A DNA stretch of 64,000 bases, taken from Pseudoramibacter alactolyticus ATCC 23263. Its GTDB lineage: Bacteria > Bacillota > Clostridia > Eubacteriales > Eubacteriaceae. Location of the stretch: the NCBI RefSeq assembly GCF_000185505.1, contig NZ_GL622359.1, forward strand, positions 113,751-177,750, in the 5' to 3' direction. How positions within the stretch are numbered: the first letter of the stretch is position 1; every line of letters starts with the position of its first letter. Below the pieces are notes generated by a model. It made no database searches and was not told the origin of the DNA. It worked only from the letters and a program-made list of their open reading frames with translations. This document shows positions 17,420 to 26,676 of the stretch, in pieces. The translations under genes were made by a program, and so were the position numbers.

Positions 17420-18258
17420 CGAATCGAAGCAAAAAAGAAGCCGGAATCCTCCGGGGGATGGTGTGGGCTGCGGCGGGCATCACGGCAGGCATTCTGATTT
17501 TTATCATTGCCTGTGTGGGAATCAAAGGGATTCCTCATCTCGGGCCGGCGCTGTTCGCACGACACTACACCTCGAAAAATGTTTCGCTGTTTCCGGCGCT
17601 GGTCAACACCGTGATCATGACAGGGCTGTCGCTGATTATCGCGGTGCCGCTCGGCATCGGCGCGGCCATCTATCTGGTGGAATACGCGAAGAAGAACAGC
17701 CGGCTGGTGGCCGTGGTGCGCCTGACATCGGAGACGCTGACGGGGATTCCCTCCATCGTGTACGGCATTTTCGGGATGCTCTTGTTTGTGACGCGGCTGC
17801 ACTGGGGATATTCGATGCTCGCCGGGGCCTGCACCCTGGCACTGATGATTCTGCCGGTGGTCATGCGCGCGAGCGAAGAGGCGCTCACTGCCGTGCCGGA
17901 CAGCTACCGCGAAGGGAGCTTCGGCCTGGGGGCGGGCAAACTGCGGACGGTGTTTCACATCGTGTTGCCCGCCGCGGCACCGGGCATTTTTGCCGGGATT
18001 GTTCTGGGCGTCGGGCGCATCGTCGGGGAAACGGCCGCACTCATTTACACCGCAGGCACCGTGGCGCAGATCCCGGCCGGCGTGATGGGCAGCGGGCGAA
18101 CACTGGCCGTCCACCTTTACGCACTTTGGACGGAAGGGATGCATGTCGATTAGTCCTATGCGACAGCGGCCGTGCTGCTCGTCATGGTCATCCTGCTGAA
18201 TTTGATTTCGTCAAAAATCTCGGCACGCATCGCGAGGCAGACAAAGGAGACAAGATAA
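17416..18258 (+). pseudogene. pstA: Phosphate ABC transporter permease PstA, interrupted by in-frame TAG
   Basis: Six-helix permease with the docking loop GAGKLRTVFHIVLPAAAPG. TAG at 18151-18153 stops it after 245 residues, yet the same frame continues without other stops (SYATAAVLLVMVILLNLI...) to TAA 18256-18258, one base before pstB; that restores the family length of about 280 and the last membrane helix. The affected residue is not strongly conserved in my memory and Gln (CAG) is a likely original. Without read-through the final helix is lost and the transporter would probably fail. Confidence 0.88.
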
Positions 18259-19026
18259 ATGAACGACAAACGATCGCCATCCAAAATGGAAGCAAAGGAT
18301 CTGGATTTGTATTACGGCGATTTTCAGGCGCTGAAAAAGATTAATCTGGCGATGCCGGAGCACCGGATCACCGCTTTTATCGGGTCGTCCGGCTGCGGCA
18401 AATCCACCTTCATTAAAAGCCTGAACCGCATGAACGATCTGGTGGCGGAATGCCGCATTGCGGGCAGGGTGACCCTCGACGGAGAGGATATTTATGACGG
18501 GATGGATGTGAGCTGCCTGCGCCGTCGGGTGGGGATAGTTTTTCAGAAGCCGAATCCCTTCCCGATGAGCATTTACGACAATGTGGCCTATGGCCCGCGG
18601 ACTCACGGCGTGAAGAACAAGGCGGCGCTTAACGAAATCGTCGAGCGCTCGCTGAGTCGGGCGGCGATTTGGGATGAGGTGAAGGACCGGCTGGGGCGTT
18701 CGGCCCTGGGCCTTTCCGGCGGACAGCAGCAGCGGCTTTGCATCGCCAGAGCGCTGGCGGTGGCACCGGAGGTGCTTCTGATGGACGAGCCCACGTCGGC
18801 CCTCGATCCCATCGCCACATCCAAAATCGAAGAGCTTGCTACGACGCTCAAAGATCAGTATACTATTGTTATTGTGACCCACAGCATGCAGCAGGCAACG
18901 CGCATTTCGGACAAGACGGCTTTTTTCCTGATGGGCGAAGTGGTGGAATACGGCGATACGGAGCAGGTGTTTTCGCTGCCGAAGGACAAGCGGACAGAGG
19001 ATTATATCACGGGGAGGTTTGGCTGA
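18259..19026 (+). CDS. pstB: Phosphate ABC transporter ATP-binding protein
   Basis: 255 residues. Walker [11 protein letters not shown]-loop [16 protein letters not shown] (a PstB hallmark), signature [11 protein letters not shown], Walker [14 protein letters not shown] and H-loop VTHSMQQA. It powers PstCA uptake of phosphate. AAAGGAG at 18243-18249 precedes the ATG. Its stop overlaps the phoU start (TGATG). Confidence 0.95.
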   Translation: MNDKRSPSKMEAKDLDLYYGDFQALKKINLAMPEHRITAFIGSSGCGKSTFIKSLNRMNDLVAECRIAGRVTLDGEDIYDGMDVSCLRRRVGIVFQKPNPFPMSIYDNVAYGPRTHGVKNKAALNEIVERSLSRAAIWDEVKDRLGRSALGLSGGQQQRLCIARALAVAPEVLLMDEPTSALDPIATSKIEELATTLKDQYTIVIVTHSMQQATRISDKTAFFLMGEVVEYGDTEQVFSLPKDKRTEDYITGRFG

Positions 19027-19673
19027 TGCGCCATCAATTTGACCGGGAACTGGAAACCCTCAACAATCAGATAATTCAGATGGGCGCCTTGTGCGAGCAT
19101 GTGATCACGAAAGCGGTGAAGGTGGTGCAGGGGCATGACGGCACCGCCGCGCAGGAAGCCTTGGCTGAGGATGCCGACATCGATCGGATGGAACGGGACA
19201 TCGAGCGGCAGTGTCTGTCGCTTTTGCTCTCCCAGCAGCCGGTGGCAAAGGATCTGCGGATGATCTCTTCGGCGCTGAAGATGATCACGGACATGGAACG
19301 CATCGGCGATCAAGCGACGGATATTTCGGAGATCGCCATGCAAAGCGATTTGTCCCGGACGGCCCGCCAGACTCATATCGAAGCCATGGGCAAGGCGGTA
19401 ACCGGGATGGTGCGCGGGGCAGTGGATGCCTATGTGCGCCGGGATGCGGCGCTGGCCGTGGCCACCGCGGCGCAGGACGATGTGGTCGATGCGCAGTTCA
19501 CCGCGATTCAACAGGAGCTGATCGCCTTAATCGAGGAGAAAGCTATCGATGGCGCGATGGCGCTTGATGTGCTCATGGTGGCGAAATATTTGGAGCGTAT
19601 CGGCGATCACGCCTGCAATATTGCCGAGTGGGTGCGCTTTGCCGTCACCGGAAAGCACGAGAAACTCGGATGA
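19026..19673 (+). CDS. phoU: Phosphate signalling protein PhoU
   Basis: 215 residues of two PhoU three-helix repeats; conserved pieces are DRMERDIERQC, DLRMISSALKMITDMERIGDQATD and the second-repeat copy LMVAKYLERIGDHACNIAEW. PhoU links transporter activity to the PhoR kinase and represses the regulon when phosphate is plentiful. It overlaps both neighbours by a few bases, which suggests translational coupling. Confidence 0.93.
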   Translation: MRHQFDRELETLNNQIIQMGALCEHVITKAVKVVQGHDGTAAQEALAEDADIDRMERDIERQCLSLLLSQQPVAKDLRMISSALKMITDMERIGDQATDISEIAMQSDLSRTARQTHIEAMGKAVTGMVRGAVDAYVRRDAALAVATAAQDDVVDAQFTAIQQELIALIEEKAIDGAMALDVLMVAKYLERIGDHACNIAEWVRFAVTGKHEKLG

Positions 19674-20377
19674 AGATTTACTGCGTGGAGGATGACGACA
19701 GCATCCGCGAACTCATTGTCTATACCTTGAACCGTTCAGAGCACAACGTCGAGGGCTTTGCCGCCGCGGGGCCTTTTTGGCAGGCCCTGCAGGCCGGGAC
19801 GCTGCCGGATCTGGTGCTGCTTGATATCATGCTGCCGGGGGAAGACGGGATTGCCGTTTTGAAAAAGCTGCGCGCGCAGGGACGGACCCGGGAGATTCCG
19901 GTGATTATGCTGACGGCGAAAAACGCCGAGGTCGACAAGGTGATGGGGCTGGACGCCGGGGCCGATGACTATATGACCAAGCCCTTTGGTATGATGGAAC
20001 TGCTTTCCCGCATTCGTGCCGTGGGGCGGCGGACCATGCGGGCGCCGGCATCAACGTTTTCGGCGGGGCCCATCACGATGGATGTCCGGGCGCACAGGGT
20101 TTGTGTGGCCGGAAAGGCCGTCGCGCTGACCCTCAAAGAATACAATCTGCTGGCCCTGCTCCTGGCGGGGGCCGGCACGGTGCTGACCCGGGACGCCTTG
20201 CTGACCAAAATCTGGGGCTACGACTTCGACGGGGAAACCCGGACCGTGGATGTGCACATCCGGACGCTGCGCCAGAAGCTGGGTGACGCGGGAAAAATGA
20301 TTGAGACGGTGCACGGTGTCGGCTATCGCATTGGCAAGGGAACGGAAGCGATTGGAGAAGGTTCGGAGCAACGATGA
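19670..20377 (+). CDS. phoP: OmpR-family response regulator, PhoP/PhoB-like
   Basis: 235 residues. Receiver domain with acidic patch EDDDS, phospho-acceptor Asp52 in LVLLDIMLP, and MLTAKN plus KPFG; the C-terminal winged helix has the RTVDVHIRTLRQKLG recognition helix. The ATG at 19670 overlaps the phoU stop (ATGA). It most likely binds the TTAACA-type repeats before pstS, which would make the operon autoregulated. Confidence 0.92.
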   Translation: MKIYCVEDDDSIRELIVYTLNRSEHNVEGFAAAGPFWQALQAGTLPDLVLLDIMLPGEDGIAVLKKLRAQGRTREIPVIMLTAKNAEVDKVMGLDAGADDYMTKPFGMMELLSRIRAVGRRTMRAPASTFSAGPITMDVRAHRVCVAGKAVALTLKEYNLLALLLAGAGTVLTRDALLTKIWGYDFDGETRTVDVHIRTLRQKLGDAGKMIETVHGVGYRIGKGTEAIGEGSEQR

Positions 20378-22050
20378 AGAGGAAGATTTTTCGCAGTCTT
20401 TTTGTGACGGCGTTAACGGTGCTGGTGTTAACCGTGGCGATTATTCTGCCGCTGCTTTCCAGACAGATGGCGGCTGAAAAACATCGGATGCTGCGCGAAG
20501 AAGCCCGTGTGATGGCCCAGGCGCTTGACGTGCGTTCCAGCGGCGCCGAGACGGCTTTTTTGAAGCAGGCCGGAAAGACGAGCGACACACGCATCACGTT
20601 GGTGCGGCCGGACGGCAGGGTGCTCTACGATTCTTATGTATCCGCTGCGGCACTGGGCAATCATAAAGGTCGCCCGGAGATTAAAGCGGCGCTTCAAAAG
20701 GGCAGCGGCTCGGCCTCGCGGCTGTCGGCCACCCTGTCGGAGTCGACCGATTATTATGCACGGCGCCTTTCGGATGGACGGGTGCTGCGCCTGGCAGACA
20801 CCAGAATGAACATGCTGGGGATCTTCGGCAGTGCGGCATCGATCATCGCCTTCTTGCTGATGATCGTGGCGGTGGGCGCCTTTGTCGTCTCCGACAGGGT
20901 GTCGGCCGCTATTCTGCGGCCCATCGATCATTTGGATCTGGATCATCCGCTGGCGGGTGCCTCCTACGACGAGCTGTCGCCGCTGCTGATGCGTCTGGAC
21001 CGGCAACATGCGCAGATCGAGCGGCAGATGGCTGAGCTCGCCGAGCGGCAGCGAGAGTTTGAGATCATTGCCGACACCATGAGCGAGGGGCTCATCATCA
21101 TCGATCACGCCGGGCACATTCTGTCGATCAATCAGGCGGCGCTGCGCCACGGACAGATGACGCGTCCGAATCCATCTTATCTGACGTTCAGCCGGGATCC
21201 GGATTATCTGGCCGGCGTTCGGGCGGGACTGGCCGGCCGGCGGGAAGAGCGCACCATGGCGCAGGGTGGCCGCATTTATCGGCTTTTGGCCAGCCCGGTG
21301 CAGGTGGGCGAGGGGAATTACGGCGTGGCTCTGTTCATCTCGGACGTGACGGATCAGCGCGCGGCTGAGCGGCAGCGCCGGGATTTCACCGCCAATGTGT
21401 CCCACGAGCTCAAAACGCCGCTGACGGCGATTATGGGCTATGCGGAGATCATTGAGGGCGGCATTGCAGAGCCGGAGGACATTGCTGCTTTTGCCGGCAA
21501 GATCACCGGGGAAGCCCGCCGCCTGCTAAAGCTCATCGGCGATATCATCCGTCTGACCCAGCTGGATGAGACGGCCGTGGATGAAGTGACGGTGCCGGTG
21601 GATTTGAAGGCGCTGGCCGAGCAGGTGTGCGCCGATCTGTCCGAGAAGGCGGCAGCGCGGGAGGTGAGCCTTACGGTCTCCGGAGAACATGTGCGGATAA
21701 CGGGTCTTTCGACCATACTCTACGAGATGGTTTATAACCTGGCGGACAACGCCGTGACCTATAACCGGCCGGGGGGGACGGTCGTTATGGAAGCGGTCCG
21801 GGAGAAAGCCGGCGCGCGGCTGACTGTGACAGACACGGGCATTGGCATTGCAGAAGCCGACCGCCCGCGGATCTTCGAGCGGTTTTACCGCGTGGATAAG
21901 AGCCGCAGCAAGGCGACCGGCGGCACCGGACTTGGGCTGTCGATTGTTAAGCACGGCGCGATGATGCACCGGGCCCGAATCGAAGTGACGAGCACCGTCG
22001 GGAAGGGTTCGCGCTTTGTCATTCACTTTCCGGATCATTCATTGAGATGA
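20374..22050 (+). CDS. phoR: Sensor histidine kinase, PhoR-like
   Basis: 558 residues: membrane helix about 8-30, an extracellular sensor of roughly 120 residues, second helix about 148-172, linker, a PAS domain about 225-325, HisKA with His344 (FTANVSHELKTPLTAI), N-box NLADNAVTYN, DTGIGIAE, FERFYRVDKSRS and GGTGLGLSIVK. Membrane-bound kinase for the adjacent PhoP; it overlaps phoP by 4 bases. Confidence 0.93.
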   Translation: MKRKIFRSLFVTALTVLVLTVAIILPLLSRQMAAEKHRMLREEARVMAQALDVRSSGAETAFLKQAGKTSDTRITLVRPDGRVLYDSYVSAAALGNHKGRPEIKAALQKGSGSASRLSATLSESTDYYARRLSDGRVLRLADTRMNMLGIFGSAASIIAFLLMIVAVGAFVVSDRVSAAILRPIDHLDLDHPLAGASYDELSPLLMRLDRQHAQIERQMAELAERQREFEIIADTMSEGLIIIDHAGHILSINQAALRHGQMTRPNPSYLTFSRDPDYLAGVRAGLAGRREERTMAQGGRIYRLLASPVQVGEGNYGVALFISDVTDQRAAERQRRDFTANVSHELKTPLTAIMGYAEIIEGGIAEPEDIAAFAGKITGEARRLLKLIGDIIRLTQLDETAVDEVTVPVDLKALAEQVCADLSEKAAAREVSLTVSGEHVRITGLSTILYEMVYNLADNAVTYNRPGGTVVMEAVREKAGARLTVTDTGIGIAEADRPRIFERFYRVDKSRSKATGGTGLGLSIVKHGAMMHRARIEVTSTVGKGSRFVIHFPDHSLR

Positions 22051-22076
22051 AAAAGAGGCAGCAATGCCTCTTTTTT
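22051..22076. terminator. Intrinsic terminator after phoR
   Basis: AAAAGAGGCA-GCAA-TGCCTCTTTT plus two more T, starting directly at the phoR stop codon. A-rich on the other side too, so it may act both ways. Confidence 0.9.
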
Positions 22077-22145
22077 CATGCGGTTTCAATGGACGGTTCA
22101 TCGGCGTGAAATTAACGCAAACAGCTAAACTTTTTTGTCAAAGTG

Positions 22146-22187
22146 TTGTCATGCCAACGGACGAGGGTGCTATAATGTGCCTATAAT
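22146..22187 (+). promoter_or_regulatory. asr operon promoter region
   Basis: Two TATAAT boxes at 22171-22176 and 22182-22187 within a near-repeat (GTGCTATAAT / GTGCCTATAAT). TTGTCA occurs twice, at 22135 and 22146, 11 bases apart; the second is 19 bases from the first -10. The paired TTGTCA could be a regulator site. Confidence 0.5.
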
Positions 22188-22276
22188 AGGCGCTGAGCGG
22201 TCCGACCAAAGTTTGCACGGCGGCGGCCGGCCGCAATTTGTGTTTTGATTGGCATTGGATCAGAGAAGGAGGCACT

Positions 22277-23308
22277 ATGGGTTTTCGTGCTGGACGCGCC
22301 CAGATGGACGCGTTGTTTAACGCCTGGCAGGCCGAGGGGTTTACGGTGGTCGCGCCGAAGCTTTTCGCCGGGACGGGGCGGTTTTCCGAGACGGATATCG
22401 TGCGCTATGACACGGTGACGTCCATCGACGAAGTGGTTTTCGACCGCCGCGCCGATTATTCGTTTAAAGAGGCGTTCACACCGGTTCGTCAGACGTTGTT
22501 TTATTTTGCCGGAGAGTCCACCGCCGAGGCGGAATCTCCCAGAAAAGGCGGTGCGGTGATTTTTTTGCGCAACTGCGATCGCTGTGCCCTCGAAGTGCTG
22601 GACGATATGTACCTGAAAAACGGCGAGGAAGATTTTTATTACAAGCGCCTGCGAGAGCACTGCCGCTTTGTGGTGATGGGCTGCGACCACAGCTTCGAGG
22701 ATTGTTTTTGCGTTTCTATGGGGACCAATGTGGCCCCGGATTACGACATGGCCGTCGACCCGGCGGGGGATGATTTCCTGCTCGATGTGAAGGATCCGGG
22801 CTGGCAGGGCATCCTCGCCGGCATCGGCGCACCGGAACAGCCGGTGACGCCGCAGACAGTGAGCGAAAACGCGGTGCAGGTGGCCCTGCCGGAGGCGATT
22901 CCCGACCGGGCGGCCCTTTGTGCCTCGGACATCTGGAAGGAATACGACGAGCGCTGCATCGCCTGCGGGCGCTGCACCCTGGTGTGCCCCTCCTGCACCT
23001 GCTTCACCATGCAGGATCTGTTTTATGACGACGCGGGGCGCATCGGCGAACGGCGCCGGGTGCAGGCCTCCTGCATGATCGACGGCTATACCGATGTGGC
23101 CGGCGGCGGCAGCTACCGCCAGAAAAACGGCGCGCGGATGCGCTTTAAAGCGCTGCACAAGGTGTATGACCACCGGGCGCGCTTCGGCCGCAACATGTGT
23201 GTGGGCTGCGGGCGCTGCACGGCCATCTGCCCGGAATACATCGACTTCGCGGTGATCCTCAACAAGGTGGACGGCGAGGTGCGCACCCGGGGAGGAGGCC
23301 AGGCATGA
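22277..23308 (+). CDS. asrA: Anaerobic sulfite reductase subunit A
   Basis: About 343 residues, iron-sulfur electron-transfer subunit. Two ferredoxin motifs are visible near the C-terminus: CIACGRCTLVCPSCTC and CVGCGRCTAICPEY. The N-terminal half carries family Cys groups (RNCDRCALEVLDD, CDHSFEDCFC). It passes electrons from AsrB to AsrC during sulfite reduction to sulfide. ATG 22277 follows AAGGAGG; the ATGA junction couples it to asrB. Confidence 0.92.
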   Translation: MGFRAGRAQMDALFNAWQAEGFTVVAPKLFAGTGRFSETDIVRYDTVTSIDEVVFDRRADYSFKEAFTPVRQTLFYFAGESTAEAESPRKGGAVIFLRNCDRCALEVLDDMYLKNGEEDFYYKRLREHCRFVVMGCDHSFEDCFCVSMGTNVAPDYDMAVDPAGDDFLLDVKDPGWQGILAGIGAPEQPVTPQTVSENAVQVALPEAIPDRAALCASDIWKEYDERCIACGRCTLVCPSCTCFTMQDLFYDDAGRIGERRRVQASCMIDGYTDVAGGGSYRQKNGARMRFKALHKVYDHRARFGRNMCVGCGRCTAICPEYIDFAVILNKVDGEVRTRGGGQA

Positions 23309-24093
23309 ACACCTATATTCCCTTTGCGTCGACGGTGACGGCGGTTATTCCCCATACCGATATTGAATACACCTTCCGGCTGAGCTATGATGGGCCGGTG
23401 CGCCCGGGACAGTTTTTTGAAGTGTCCGTGCCGAAATTCGGCGAGGCGCCGATCTCCGTGTCGGGCATCGGCAAAGATTTCGTGGATCTAACGATCCGTC
23501 GGGTCGGCGTGGTAACCGACGAGGTGTTTGAGCGCTATGTCGGGGATACCCTGCTGCTGCGCGGGCCCTATGGCAACGGCTTCGACGTCGATCTTTATAA
23601 GGGCAAGGATATCGTGGTGGTCGCCGGAGGGACGGGGCTGTCGCCGGTGCGTGGCGTCGTGGATTATTTCGCGACCCACCCTGAAGATTGTCGCTCGCTG
23701 ACGCTGATCGTCGGGTTCAAATCGCCGGACGATATTCTCTTCCGGGACGACCTGACCCGCTGGGAAAAAACGGCGAAGGTCATTCTTACCACCGACAGCA
23801 ACAATGGCGACGATAGTTACCGTCAGGGTTTTGTGACCGAATACATTCCGAAGCTCGCCCTTCGCGACCCGGCGGACACCGTGGCCATCGTGGTCGGACC
23901 ACCGCCGATGATGCGCTTTTCAGCGGCCGGTCTTTTAGAACTCGGCATTCCCGAGACGGGTATCTGGGTGTCTCAGGAGCGCAAAATGTGCTGCGGCCTG
24001 GGCAAGTGCGGGCATTGCCGCATCGGCGATAAATATGTCTGTCTCGACGGTCCGGTGTTTAATTACACCGAGAGCAAGGGCTTAATCGATTAA
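23305..24093 (+). CDS. asrB: Anaerobic sulfite reductase subunit B
   Basis: 262 residues of the ferredoxin-NADP reductase type. FAD/NAD features: RPGQFFEVSVP, GPYGNGF, VVAGGTGLSPVRGV, and a C-terminal 2Fe-2S-like Cys set MCCGLGKCGHCRIGDKYVCLDGPVF. It takes electrons from NAD(P)H for AsrA/AsrC. The start overlaps the asrA stop. Confidence 0.92.
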   Translation: MNTYIPFASTVTAVIPHTDIEYTFRLSYDGPVRPGQFFEVSVPKFGEAPISVSGIGKDFVDLTIRRVGVVTDEVFERYVGDTLLLRGPYGNGFDVDLYKGKDIVVVAGGTGLSPVRGVVDYFATHPEDCRSLTLIVGFKSPDDILFRDDLTRWEKTAKVILTTDSNNGDDSYRQGFVTEYIPKLALRDPADTVAIVVGPPPMMRFSAAGLLELGIPETGIWVSQERKMCCGLGKCGHCRIGDKYVCLDGPVFNYTESKGLID

Positions 24094-24103
24094 GGAGGAC
24101 GCT

Positions 24104-25081
24104 GTGGATATCAACACCAAAAAAGTCAGAAAGAACGCCTTCCGCGTGACCAAGGTCCGGGGGGTGGCAGCGTCCCGCGTGCGGGTGCCCGGCGGGGTCA
24201 TCGACGCGACGACCCTTGGCATTGTCAAGGATATTGCCGAAAAATACGGCGACGGCCAGATTTTCATCACCAACCGCCAGGGCTTCGAGCTTTCGGGCAT
24301 TCCCTACGACAAAATGCCCGAGGTCAACCGCGCGCTGCAGCCGGTGATTGACCGGCTGGGCATCAATCAGAGCGAACCCGGCGTGGGCTACGATTCTTCC
24401 GGAACGCGCAATATCATCGCCTGCATCGGCAATCGGGTCTGTCCCTACGCCAATTACACCACCACCGACCTGGCCCGCCGGGTGGAAAAGGCGATTTTCC
24501 CCAACGATCTGCACGTGAAGGTGGCTTTCACCGGCTGCCACAACGACTGTGCCAAGGTGCGCATGCACGATTTCGGCGTCATGGGGATGACGCTGCCCCA
24601 GTTTGACGCCAGTCGCTGTGTGTCCTGCCAGGCCTGTGTGAAGCGCTGCCGTAAAAAATCAACCGGGGCGTTAAGCTTTGATCATTTCACCCCGGTGCGC
24701 AACCACGAAAAATGCATCGGCTGCGGCGAATGCGTGCTGGCCTGCCCGACCCGCGCCTGGACCCGCAGCGACAAGCGTTATTACAGACTGACCCTCTTCG
24801 GCCGCACGGGCAAGAAGAATCCGCGCCTGGGCCAGAACTTTATCAAGTGGGTGGACGAGGACAGCATCGTTAAGATCATCGAAAACACCTATGTCTACGC
24901 GAAAAAATACATCGATCCCGAAGCGCCGGCCGGCAAGGAACACATCGGCTATATTGTGGATCGCACCGGCTTCGATGAATACCTGAAGTGGGCGCTTTCC
25001 GGCGTGACGCTACCGGATCAGGCCGAGATCAACCGCCGGCTGTATTGGAGCGGCATTCACTACGGCACCGATCAGGATTAA
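24104..25081 (+). CDS. asrC: Anaerobic sulfite reductase subunit C (siroheme)
   Basis: 325 residues. Siroheme/4Fe-4S sulfite reductase motifs TNRQGFEL, CIGNRVCPYA (cluster half-site) and AFTGCHNDCAKVRMHDFGVMG, plus an inserted two-cluster ferredoxin domain (CVSCQACVKRC, CIGCGECVLACP). It reduces sulfite to sulfide in the cytoplasm. GTG start behind AAGGAGG. The sulfide produced could serve the sulfide-dependent Thi4 encoded 3.5 kb downstream. Confidence 0.93.
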   Translation: MDINTKKVRKNAFRVTKVRGVAASRVRVPGGVIDATTLGIVKDIAEKYGDGQIFITNRQGFELSGIPYDKMPEVNRALQPVIDRLGINQSEPGVGYDSSGTRNIIACIGNRVCPYANYTTTDLARRVEKAIFPNDLHVKVAFTGCHNDCAKVRMHDFGVMGMTLPQFDASRCVSCQACVKRCRKKSTGALSFDHFTPVRNHEKCIGCGECVLACPTRAWTRSDKRYYRLTLFGRTGKKNPRLGQNFIKWVDEDSIVKIIENTYVYAKKYIDPEAPAGKEHIGYIVDRTGFDEYLKWALSGVTLPDQAEINRRLYWSGIHYGTDQD

Positions 25082-25102
25082 GATCCTCACACCGATGCGC
25101 TC

Positions 25103-25130
25103 AAGACGAAGGCAGGTCCTTCGTCTTTTT
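25103..25130 (+). terminator. Intrinsic terminator of asrABC
   Basis: AAGACGAAGG-CAGGT-CCTTCGTCTT followed by T. Confidence 0.9.
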
Positions 25131-25224
25131 TGATGGGCGGCGGCCGCATTGACAAGCGCGCCGTTTTCGGGTACAGTCAAACGACGAACCGGACGAAAAC
25201 AATCATTGAGAAAGGAAGCATGGC

Positions 25225-25638
25225 ATGATTTTAGCGGTGTGTATTGACGACGGCGGCGGGCTGCGGTTTAATCACCGACGTCAGAGCCGCGACGCGGGTC
25301 TGATGGCCCGGCTGGTTGAAAAATTTCCCGGGGCGGATTTTTATGCCGCGCCGGATTCGGCCGTCCTTTTCGAAAACAGCGGTTTGCCGGCGGCGCGCCT
25401 GCACCTGGCGGCAGATTTTCTCGCCGCGGCCGGCCCCGGGGACGTGGCCTTTGCGGAGGACGGCCCCCTGGCGCCCTGGGCTGAAAAGGCCGAGGGTTTG
25501 GTGATTTACCATTGGAACCGTCGCTATCCCTCGGATGTGACGCTGGATATCGATCTCGGGGCGTGGCGGCTGGCCGGCCGGGAGGATTTTGCCGGCACCT
25601 CCCACGAGACCATCACTGAGGAGGTTTATACCAGGTGA
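25225..25638 (+). CDS. Conserved protein of unknown function paired with a nuclease
   Basis: 137 residues. It resembles a small Firmicutes family (start pattern CxDDxGGxxFNxRRQSxD, here VCIDDGGGLRFNHRRQSRD; end pattern HETITEEVY) that I remember next to DNA/RNA non-specific endonucleases, where it is often labelled ribonuclease Z without clear support. No signal peptide or membrane segment. GTG of the nuclease overlaps its stop, so the two are coupled. Confidence 0.6.
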   Translation: MILAVCIDDGGGLRFNHRRQSRDAGLMARLVEKFPGADFYAAPDSAVLFENSGLPAARLHLAADFLAAAGPGDVAFAEDGPLAPWAEKAEGLVIYHWNRRYPSDVTLDIDLGAWRLAGREDFAGTSHETITEEVYTR

Positions 25639-26633
25639 GGACAGAAACCAAAAACAGGCGCCAAAAGGCTGCGGCTCTGGGGCTGTTATCGTTGCTGCTG
25701 GCGGCGGCGCTGGTCCTTGGCGGCTGCGCGCTGAAAGACGGTACGGCACAGGATCCATCGGCATTGGCAAAAAAGATCGCGGCAAACACGGCGGATCTGG
25801 CCAAGATCCCAGCGTATCGCGGCGATGCTTATGTTGCCATCAACAATAACGAGCCGACCTTCGCCGATTCGGCGCTGAACACCAAAAGTTTTGAGACTTA
25901 CAGCGCGCAGGATGCCTTCGGCCGCTGCGGCACGGCCGCGGCCAATATCAGCCGGGCGACGATGCCCAAAGCCGGCGAGCGGCGCGGCGATATCAGCGCG
26001 GTGCGCCCCACCGGCTGGCACAACGCGGCCTATAGTTTTGTGGATGGCAGGATGCTTTACAACCGCTGCCATCTGATCGGTTATCAGCTGACGGCGGAAA
26101 ACGCCAACCCGCGCAACCTCATCACCGGGACCCGCTATCTGAATGTGGAGGGGATGCTTCCCTTCGAGAACCTGGTGGCCGATTATGTGAAGGAGACGGG
26201 CAACCACGTGCTCTACCGGGTCACGCCGATTTTCGACGGCAATAATCTGGTGGCGAGCGGCGTTCAGATGGAGGCTCAATCGGTGGAGGACAAGGGTGAA
26301 GGTATTTCGTTTAATGTTTATTGCTACAATGTGCAGCCCGGCGTGAAGATTGACTACAGCACCGGCTACAGCACCCGGGACACGAGCCAGCCCACGGATG
26401 CCGAGGCGATTAAGAAAAGCGCATCCGCAGGCAGCCAGACATCTTCCCGGCACAGTCAGAACAGCACGGCAACCACGGCGACTTATGTGCTTAATGTGCG
26501 GGCTCATAAATTTCACCGGCAAAACTGCACGGCGGTCTCCCATATGGCCGAAAGAAATAAACAGACTTATACCGGCAAACGGGCCGATCTGATCCGCCGG
26601 GGATACAGCCCCTGCGCGATCTGCAATCCGTGA
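25635..26633 (+). CDS. Secreted DNA/RNA non-specific endonuclease, lipoprotein
   Basis: 332 residues. An N-terminal lipobox (LVLGGCAL) follows a hydrophobic segment; the nuclease core is EndA/NUC-like, with the metal/catalytic stretch NRCHLIGYQLTAENANPRNLITGT (a DRGH-type site written here as NRCH) and NYxxxE-like VEGMLPFENLVADYV. A C-terminal add-on has Cys/His ligands (HKFHRQNCTAV ... GYSPCAICNP) resembling the small metal-binding domain often fused to such nucleases. It likely degrades external nucleic acid or acts in DNA uptake. The linker (about 265-285) is Ser-rich. Confidence 0.82.
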   Translation: MRTETKNRRQKAAALGLLSLLLAAALVLGGCALKDGTAQDPSALAKKIAANTADLAKIPAYRGDAYVAINNNEPTFADSALNTKSFETYSAQDAFGRCGTAAANISRATMPKAGERRGDISAVRPTGWHNAAYSFVDGRMLYNRCHLIGYQLTAENANPRNLITGTRYLNVEGMLPFENLVADYVKETGNHVLYRVTPIFDGNNLVASGVQMEAQSVEDKGEGISFNVYCYNVQPGVKIDYSTGYSTRDTSQPTDAEAIKKSASAGSQTSSRHSQNSTATTATYVLNVRAHKFHRQNCTAVSHMAERNKQTYTGKRADLIRRGYSPCAICNP

Positions 26634-26676
26634 GTGCGCGTTTAGCTATGGATGAACACAAAGAAAGAAGGCGGGG

